DNA from: CAZIMM01 sp964540415
GTDB lineage: Bacteria; Bacillota; Clostridia; Oscillospirales; Acutalibacteraceae
Direction: 5' to 3'
DNA: 11,551 bases
Assembly (NCBI GenBank): GCA_964540415.1
Contig: CAZIMM010000068.1
Coordinates: forward strand, 1-11,551
Part shown: positions 6,971 through 11,551 of the stretch, one piece after another
How positions within the stretch are numbered: the first letter of the stretch is position 1
Layout: the number at the start of each line of letters is the position of its first letter
The notes under the pieces: generated by a model
Told to the model about the DNA's origin: nothing
The model's input: only the letters and a program-made list of their open reading frames with translations
Databases searched by the model: none
Translations under genes and position numbers: made by a program

Positions 6971-7550
6971 ATTTTTGAAAAGCAATATGTTCACTCTGTT
7001 TTTTCAGAGCCGGTATAACAAATTTCAAAATGTTTCCGGTTACAAAACCCGTGGCCACACCGAAAAACATTAAAAGCGGTGCGTAGCCCACAACCGCAAA
7101 GGTTTTTGCAAGCACACAAGCCGTGGCAAGCTGACCAAAATTGTGAGCTAAGGCGGATATAACTCCGAGACCGACAAAACCGAACGGATGGCTTTTCAGC
7201 CTGAAAATAATAATCATAACAAGAGTGCTCAGAAGCCCTCCGGACAGGCTCATAAAAAAGGCTGTTGCGCCTCTTGTGATGCCTGCAAAGCAAGCCTTGA
7301 ACAGAGTTATCATCAGCGCATCAAGCGGAGCGCCGGAATAGGCGGCGTACATTGTAACAATATTTGAAAATCCCGGCTTTGCTCCGGGCGGCAATCCCGG
7401 AAAAGCGGGAATTAGATTTTCGAGAAAAGACAGCGCAAGCGCCTGTGCTCCGAGTACGCCGAGCAGAGCGGCACGGCGTGCCGGAGAAATCTTTAGTCGG
7501 TTAGCCTTTTCGGTGCCGTCAGTGCAGATATCGGATGCTTTTGTTTTCAT
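6969..7550 (-). CDS. Gx-family / Hpre_diP_synt_I membrane protein (EetB-like)
   Basis: A 193-residue, strongly hydrophobic protein with about five membrane helices, matching the family annotated as Gx transporter or 'heptaprenyl diphosphate synthase component I'. The signature LENLIPAFPGLPPGAKPGFSN (from residue 43) is diagnostic, and RGATAFFMSLSGGLLS (93-108) and ALAHNFGQLATA (133-144) are also typical. The fold resembles ECF-transporter S components. The old synthase name is poorly founded, and no catalytic isoprenyl-synthase (DDxxD) motif is visible. The ATG (7550-7548) was chosen because GGAGAG precedes it and it begins 10 nt after the NusG-II stop; the longer open frame would overlap that gene. 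Its place between NusG-II and rnfC suggests a role with the Rnf or flavin/quinone electron system rather than isoprenoid synthesis. Exact substrate unknown. Confidence 0.85.
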   Translation of the reverse strand: MKTKASDICTDGTEKANRLKISPARRAALLGVLGAQALALSFLENLIPAFPGLPPGAKPGFSNIVTMYAAYSGAPLDALMITLFKACFAGITRGATAFFMSLSGGLLSTLVMIIIFRLKSHPFGFVGLGVISALAHNFGQLATACVLAKTFAVVGYAPLLMFFGVATGFVTGNILKFVIPALKKQSEHIAFQK

Positions 7551-7560
7551 AATCTCTCCA

Positions 7561-7956
7561 TTAAAATGCAAGGATGTCAATATCGCTGCGCTCGGTTTTG
7601 TCTCCGTCAACTCTCACGACAACTCCGGCAGGCAGACAGGCAGCAGTGTCACCGTCTTTTTTCAACTCACCTGCGGCAACACAAAGCTTATCCCTGCAGT
7701 CAGCTTTTTCAAAGCTGATTGCAGAATTCTCAATTTTCAGGGACACCGCCGGAGTGCAATCAAGCCTTATCAGTCTGTTAACAGAGGCATCGGACAAGTC
7801 ATTTACCGATTGAACCCTGCCGTTGACATAAACAGTTGCAACAAGCCGTGAGGTTTCACTTTTTCTTGTTAAAAGAGAAAGACCGCAAAAAAGACAGACC
7901 ACTGCAATGAGCAGGATATCCAGTGGTTTTATGAGCTTAATATTATGCATTGTCAT
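7561..7956 (-). CDS. NusG domain II-containing membrane-anchored protein (EetA-like)
   Basis: A 131-residue protein with one N-terminal helix (about 12-30) followed by an extracytoplasmic NusG domain II-like fold. The family signature is visible: CRDKLCVAAG (C87, C92) and AACLPAGVVVRV (C107), corresponding to the usual C-x4-C-V-x2-G ... C-L-P-N pattern. Family members commonly occur with Gx proteins, ApbE, Rnf or quinone-biosynthesis genes. They are not transcription factors despite the name. The start is ambiguous: ATG at 7956 (GGAG 4 nt upstream, used here) or ATG at 7950 (10 nt). A longer open frame to 7980 lies deeper in apbE and lacks support. The gene overlaps the end of apbE by 14 nt, so translation is probably coupled. 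Function inferred from neighbours: a redox or flavin-related partner of the Gx protein. Confidence 0.85.
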   Translation of the reverse strand: MTMHNIKLIKPLDILLIAVVCLFCGLSLLTRKSETSRLVATVYVNGRVQSVNDLSDASVNRLIRLDCTPAVSLKIENSAISFEKADCRDKLCVAAGELKKDGDTAACLPAGVVVRVDGDKTERSDIDILAF

Positions 7957-9007
7957 TTTGCTCCAAAGTGTATTTATCACTGTTTGTCAATTCAAATGAA
8001 TCAGCAATTCCGTCCGTAACAATAACTTTTTTATCAGTTGTAATGAAAACAGCCTGCGCCGAGTATTTTTCAAGAAGTGGCAGGCTCTTTTCGTATCCGA
8101 GAACGAAGCATGCAGTTGACAAAGCATCACTGACAAGGCCGCTGTCGGAGCAGACAGTTACACTGATTAAATCTCGCCTGACTGGATAACCGGTTTCCGG
8201 ATTAAGGATATGATGATAAACCGAACCGTCGGCTGATGTGAAATATTTTTCATAGTCACCGGAAGTTGAAACACAGGAAGAATTCAGCTTGAGAATGCCC
8301 ATATATTCGCCGGAATCGCCGCGAGGGTCCCGGATACCGACTCTAAACGGAGAACCGTCCTCATTTTCACCGAAAAGCAAAACGCTGCCGCCGACTGAAA
8401 TAATCGCATTTTTAACCTTTGTGTCAAGCAGAATTGTCCTTGCTTCGTCGCAGGCAACCCCTTTTCCGACTGCTCCGAGGTCTAACGAAAATCCCGTCGG
8501 TACACCGGCAGTATTTCCGTTGATAACGAGGTTTTTATAGCCCGTAAAGTCCAATGCCTTTTCAATCTCGCTGTGCAAAGGCACTCTTTGGTTTTCACCG
8601 CCGATATCCCAAAGCGAAGTGAGAGAGCCGAGTGTAATGTCAAACGCACCGTCGCCGGCGGCACAAATCTCATTGGATTTTGTGAGAATACCGGCTGTAA
8701 AGCCGTCAATATTGACAGTGCTTCCGGCGCCTGCGTTAATTCGCCCCACATCGGAATCTGATGTTTTACAAGTCAGAAAACGGTTGTCAAGGTCATTAAT
8801 TCTGTCAACAATCTGCTGAGCAGCTTTGTCGCTTCCGTAGCCGTTGAGCTTGATTGAAACAACAGTGCCCATTGCAACAGAGCTTATCTGTGCATTGCTG
8901 CTCTTAATGGCATCATAAGCCATAACGCCGCAAAGCCCTGCCACAGTGAGCAGGACAAAGACGACCGCAAATATTTTCTTGCCGGATGACTTTTCTTTTT
9001 TCTTCAC
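7943..9007 (-). CDS. apbE: FAD:protein FMN transferase ApbE
   Basis: ApbE splits FAD and attaches FMN by a phosphoester bond to Thr/Ser in [D/E]xxxGA[T/S]-type motifs of extracytoplasmic proteins; here RnfG T163 and RnfD S160 are the obvious targets. The 354-residue product has an N-terminal signal anchor (about 11-30). No convincing lipobox is present, because leucine precedes the only cysteine. The catalytic domain shows AMGT (45-48), DITLGSLTSLWDIG (123-136), SLDLGAVGKG (174-183), SVGGS (204-208), HHILNPETGYP (265-275) and the metal-binding DALST (294-298). The start is GTG at 9007 with GGGAG 8 nt upstream. It begins 19 nt after the hydrolase stop and its end overlaps the NusG-II gene. All key motifs look intact. 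Confidence 0.96.
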   Translation of the reverse strand: MKKKEKSSGKKIFAVVFVLLTVAGLCGVMAYDAIKSSNAQISSVAMGTVVSIKLNGYGSDKAAQQIVDRINDLDNRFLTCKTSDSDVGRINAGAGSTVNIDGFTAGILTKSNEICAAGDGAFDITLGSLTSLWDIGGENQRVPLHSEIEKALDFTGYKNLVINGNTAGVPTGFSLDLGAVGKGVACDEARTILLDTKVKNAIISVGGSVLLFGENEDGSPFRVGIRDPRGDSGEYMGILKLNSSCVSTSGDYEKYFTSADGSVYHHILNPETGYPVRRDLISVTVCSDSGLVSDALSTACFVLGYEKSLPLLEKYSAQAVFITTDKKVIVTDGIADSFELTNSDKYTLEQNDNA

Positions 9008-9026
9008 TTTTCAAACTCCCGGGATA

Positions 9027-10961
9027 TCAGTATGGTCTTATCCATGTGTAGAAATCGCGCGAACCGTAGATATCAGTCAAAAGATCGCTGAAGAATTGCA
9101 TGGTGCCTGTAAGCTTTTCTGTTTTTTCCAGTTTCTTCGGGTCAACAGCAACTGAATCAATACCCAATTCGAAAACAATCGCGTTGAGGCGTTTTTCAAC
9201 GGTAACCCGTTCACTGTCTTTCCAAACTTTTTTTGCACAAAGCGCCATACCGTCTTTATATGCTGCATTAAGCTCTGAACGCTGTTCATCGGTGATATTC
9301 ATCGCAGCAAGATCCTGCTCGGTGAGCTTGGAGATGCTGAAAAGGAAGCGTTCCACTTTTCTCAAATCCCGATAGTCGTTGAACTGCGGATAGCCGCCGT
9401 TTTGTGTCCTTGCATTCTTGATGTCTTTGTTGACGGCAATGTCAATGCAAAGCTGGATTGTGTCATTAACAGAGCTTTGAAGGCGCAGGTGGCTTTGATT
9501 GCGGATGAACCATGTTCTGTCGGGCAATGCAGCTGCGCCGGCATCAACCTCACGCCCCGGAGAAAGATAAGAAGCGTCGATTTTCGGCACATAGCTGTCC
9601 GGAAGAGACTCCCCTGCTTTGGCAAAGACCGCTCCGGCTGATGTTGATTCGGCGTGAATGATATTGTCAGAACTCATCTGATATGATGAGACAAGAGCCG
9701 GCAGCTCAAGATTGTAACCAGCAACCACAAAAATGTCCATTCCGTTTGCAACATAATTCTGCAATCGCTGAGCCGAGGTGGACTGAATCTTATAATAGGC
9801 ATCTGTTTTTGCTTTGAGAGCGCTGTGCTTCGCGTCAGAAATAAGCCTTGCGGACATTGACGGATATTCCTCACTCGGCACGAGTGCCCACATAGACGGG
9901 CAGTTATACAATATGTTGCCCAGAACATCTGTCACAAGTCTGTCCCCTGCCTCAGTGAGCAAATCGGAGAAGAGTGAATTCGGCAGGACACGGAGAAGAA
10001 CGTTCCCGAGATAACTGAGCCACATATAGTCCTCGTCAGCAAGTGCGATAACGTTCGGAAGAATATCATTATACAGTGCGACGTTGTTGTCGAGAGTTAA
10101 ATCAGCGTTCATCATATCACTGAGCAGATATGAGCCATCAATGGCGGCAGCTGCAAAAACAACACGGTCGATATCGTCGGGATTGCAGAAATTGGCAAGA
10201 TAAACGTTTCCGATTGTTCCGCCGAGGCTGATAAATACGAGGTTCACCTTATCGTGACCCGTCTGCTGTTTGACCATGGCAATGTAATCATTAAGGCGTC
10301 TTGCAATCTCAATGGTGTCGCCAAATGAGCTGTAAGCATAATAATACGCATGATCATATCCCGCAAGCTCACAATAAGCGCTTAGGTCAACCTGGCGCAT
10401 AATGAAGTCGTATTCAGTTTTATATTTAGTTGTCGGCAAAGAATTGCCGTCTTCGTCCTTTGAATAGCCCTTTGCATAATTATAAGACTTGTCCGGCTTT
10501 GATTTGCACGCTTCGAGAGAATACCAATACTCATCAACATCAACATCGTTGAATCGAGTTCCGTCTGGTTTAAAAAAGTGACTTTTTAAATTGTCGTTTG
10601 CAACTTCAACAAAAGCGTCAAGGAAATATTTGCGGTTGCACAAAACAATTGATTTGAAAAGCGGAAGAATCAGCTTTTTCAGATCCTCCTTTAGTTTTTG
10701 TCCGTCAACAAGAAACGCCATGTCCATTCCCTCAACAAGCGGGAATCCGTCAACCGTCAGGAGGTCGTTATCGTTTTCATCCTGAACGTATACCTGTGAC
10801 TGCATAATGCCCGGAACAACAATAACCGGTGAATAGTCGCAATCCCCCGCACACTCCGTCAGGCATTGTGCTTCCTGCTCAGCAAAACTGAACGGCAGGC
10901 ATGCAAAAGCAACTGTGAGCACCATCAAAAAGCTCAATGTTTTAATCACAATTTTTTTCAT
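9027..10961 (-). CDS. Secreted LCAT/PGAP1-like alpha/beta hydrolase
   Basis: A 644-residue protein with a clear signal peptide (MKKIVIKTLSFLMVLTVAFA..., cleavage likely after FSFA at 24-27). The mature region starts with a cysteine-rich stretch (C33, C37, C41) and then PVIVVPGIMQSQVY (45-58), the oxyanion-hole strand-loop of lecithin-cholesterol acyltransferase/PGAP1-like lipases. The nucleophile elbow is LVFISLGGTIGN with S245 and G247, but phenylalanine stands where G-x-S-x-G has its first glycine. D432 (in SSDNIIHAEST) and H491 (in FIRNQSHLRL) are candidate triad partners by order; this is inference. The last 150 residues are helical and charged, with no known domain. Substrate unknown; a lipid ester is plausible. 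ATG at 10961 with AAGGCGG 9 nt upstream. It has its own promoter and probably heads the operon, 19 nt before apbE. Confidence 0.82.
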   Translation of the reverse strand: MKKIVIKTLSFLMVLTVAFACLPFSFAEQEAQCLTECAGDCDYSPVIVVPGIMQSQVYVQDENDNDLLTVDGFPLVEGMDMAFLVDGQKLKEDLKKLILPLFKSIVLCNRKYFLDAFVEVANDNLKSHFFKPDGTRFNDVDVDEYWYSLEACKSKPDKSYNYAKGYSKDEDGNSLPTTKYKTEYDFIMRQVDLSAYCELAGYDHAYYYAYSSFGDTIEIARRLNDYIAMVKQQTGHDKVNLVFISLGGTIGNVYLANFCNPDDIDRVVFAAAAIDGSYLLSDMMNADLTLDNNVALYNDILPNVIALADEDYMWLSYLGNVLLRVLPNSLFSDLLTEAGDRLVTDVLGNILYNCPSMWALVPSEEYPSMSARLISDAKHSALKAKTDAYYKIQSTSAQRLQNYVANGMDIFVVAGYNLELPALVSSYQMSSDNIIHAESTSAGAVFAKAGESLPDSYVPKIDASYLSPGREVDAGAAALPDRTWFIRNQSHLRLQSSVNDTIQLCIDIAVNKDIKNARTQNGGYPQFNDYRDLRKVERFLFSISKLTEQDLAAMNITDEQRSELNAAYKDGMALCAKKVWKDSERVTVEKRLNAIVFELGIDSVAVDPKKLEKTEKLTGTMQFFSDLLTDIYGSRDFYTWIRPY

Positions 10962-11018
10962 TTTTTAAAACCGCCTTATGAACAAATATAATATTGCAAA
11001 TAAAAAAATAACAATAGT

Positions 11019-11040
11019 ATACAAATACTTTAATTTGTAT
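11019..11040. promoter_or_regulatory. Inverted repeat over the transcription start of the hydrolase-rnf operon (candidate operator)
   Basis: ATACAAAT (11019-11026) and ATTTGTAT (11033-11040) form a perfect 8-bp inverted repeat with a 6-base spacer. It overlaps the last bases of the predicted -10 and covers the expected start site near 11032, a standard place for a repressor to bind. The regulator is unknown. Confidence 0.5.
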
Positions 11041-11067
11041 TATATCATATAATTTTTAATAAGTCGA
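11039..11067 (-). promoter_or_regulatory. Predicted promoter of the hydrolase-apbE-rnf operon
   Basis: The minus strand reads TCGACT (11067-11062), a 17-nt spacer, then TATAAT (11044-11039) preceded by TG (extended -10, TGATATAAT). Initiation near 11032 gives a leader of about 70 nt before the hydrolase ATG. Apart from this and the inverted repeat, the AT-rich stretch 10962-11090 holds nothing I can name. Confidence 0.72.
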
Positions 11068-11090
11068 GACTTTAAAAACATATTTCGGCT

Positions 11091-11126
11091 AAGAAACGGG
11101 CGAAACAGCCGAAGCTGTTCCGCCCG
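11091..11126 (-). terminator. Rho-independent terminator with UUCG tetraloop, ending the Big2-protein gene
   Basis: On the minus strand CGGGCGGAACAGC pairs with GCUGUUUCGCCCG (13 bp including one G-U pair) around a C(UUCG)G tetraloop, with arms at 11126-11114 and 11109-11097. It is followed by TTTCTT (11096-11091). It starts about 22 nt after the stop of the upstream gene. On the plus strand the G-U pair becomes an A-C mismatch and no T run follows, so the site is directional. Confidence 0.9.
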
Positions 11127-11148
11127 AAAACATGATAATATGGGTTAT

Positions 11149-11551
11149 TTATACGCCAAAGAGCTTAAGAATTGCAAACATATCGTCTCTGTATTCAACG
11201 ATGCTGTCTGTGAGAATTTCTTTTGCGTATTCAGCTTCAACAGGCTCACTGAGATCATAGATATTATCGCTGACCCATTCATTCTGAGCGCTGAGTCTGT
11301 CCTTCTGCCAATCAAACTTGTAGAAGCAAACCTTGCAGGAATCAGAGATTATTGTTCCGTCCTTAAGCTTTGCCTGCACGGTGATTGTTGACAGACGAGC
11401 ACCGAAAATGCCGTTGTTGGTGAGAACACCGCCGTTGACATTAATCTTTGAATTGCCGGACACCCAGGTTATTGTTGAAGAAACTACAGGATTCTCAGGG
11501 TCAATGTTCCTTGTTGTATAGCCGAGAGTGTAAGATGACTGTGTGTAAAGT
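11149..11551 (-). CDS. Big2-like Ig-domain surface or secreted protein, C-terminal fragment
   Basis: The last 133 residues of a gene that enters from the right edge; its start is not in the window, and a GTG at 11463 is only an internal codon. The first part (YTTRNIDPENPVVSSTITW, then VSGNSKINVNGGVLTNNG and ITVQAKLKDGTIISDSCKV) has the strand pattern of a bacterial Ig-like Big2 domain: paired proline turns, a 'xITWxSGN' strand, an NGG turn and a terminal 'V.V' strand. The remaining 60 residues are acidic and probably helical, ending LFGV, with no LPxTG sorting motif or dockerin visible. Such domains are common in large secreted or cell-surface proteins of gut Clostridia. The gene is closed by its own strong terminator, so it is a separate transcription unit from the hydrolase. 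The function of the missing N-terminal part cannot be judged. Confidence 0.75.
   Translation of the reverse strand, partial: LYTQSSYTLGYTTRNIDPENPVVSSTITWVSGNSKINVNGGVLTNNGIFGARLSTITVQAKLKDGTIISDSCKVCFYKFDWQKDRLSAQNEWVSDNIYDLSEPVEAEYAKEILTDSIVEYRDDMFAILKLFGV

Noticed and set aside
6969..7550. True heptaprenyl diphosphate synthase subunit
   Set aside because: It has no aspartate-rich isoprenyl-synthase motif and is a polytopic membrane protein; the name is a legacy annotation and the neighbours are electron-transfer genes.
8920..9007. ApbE as a lipoprotein
   Set aside because: The only cysteine in the hydrophobic segment is preceded by leucine (AGLC), which does not fit a lipobox; a signal anchor is more likely.
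6969..9007. Complete flavin-based extracellular electron transfer locus
   Set aside because: Only the ApbE, NusG-II and Gx components are present; no type II NADH dehydrogenase, flavinylated lipoprotein or quinone-synthesis genes are in the window.
11149..11463. Small standalone gene starting at the GTG at 11463
   Set aside because: The frame is open to the window edge, the Ig-like strand pattern begins upstream of that GTG, and no Shine-Dalgarno precedes it; it is the end of a larger gene.

Overview
The window reads as chromosomal DNA of a strictly anaerobic, low-to-mid GC Gram-positive bacterium of the class Clostridia, probably an Oscillospiraceae/Ruminococcaceae-type gut or rumen organism. 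The reasons are the oxygen-sensitive class III ribonucleotide reductase, the clostridial rnfCDGEAB gene order, purine-rich Shine-Dalgarno sites and a secreted Big2-type repeat protein. The family-level placement is inference. Every recognisable gene lies on the minus strand.

Layout in increasing coordinates (genes are transcribed right to left). (1) Bases 1-1441 hold the first 480 codons of nrdD, cut by the left edge. Its promoter overlaps two NrdR-type boxes whose centres are 32 bp apart. (2) Bases 1559-1834 have no gene but contain several perfect inverted repeats. (3) Bases 1835-1864 are an intrinsic terminator closing the large operon. (4) Bases 1888-6963 encode the six Rnf subunits in transcription order C-D-G-E-A-B. 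(5) Bases 6969-9007 encode an accessory trio: a Gx-family (Hpre_diP_synt_I) membrane protein, a NusG domain II protein and an ApbE flavin transferase. (6) Bases 9027-10961 encode a secreted LCAT/PGAP1-like alpha/beta hydrolase. It has its own promoter with an inverted repeat over the start site, and it is probably the first gene of the whole operon. (7) Bases 11097-11126 are a strong UUCG-tetraloop terminator ending the last gene, the C-terminal part of a Big2 Ig-like surface or secreted protein that runs off the right edge.

How the genes work together: the Rnf complex passes electrons from reduced ferredoxin (RnfB) through membrane iron-sulfur (RnfA/E) and covalent FMN (RnfD/G) to NAD+ at RnfC, and builds a Na+ or H+ gradient. 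ApbE attaches FMN to the RnfG and RnfD motifs. The NusG-II/Gx pair resembles the membrane pair found with ApbE-type proteins in flavin-based extracellular electron transfer loci, so the operon may carry an extra electron branch or flavin-handling step.

The main oddities are a one-base frameshift in rnfD (repairing it restores a canonical C-terminus and an ATGA overlap with rnfG), a serine in place of the usual flavinylated threonine in RnfD, a hydrolase with a degenerate nucleophile elbow heading an energy-conservation operon, and tight regulatory inverted repeats at both promoters. I do not see a wholly new system. The strongest candidate for under-described biology is the hydrolase-ApbE-NusGII-Gx-Rnf gene set as one transcription unit.
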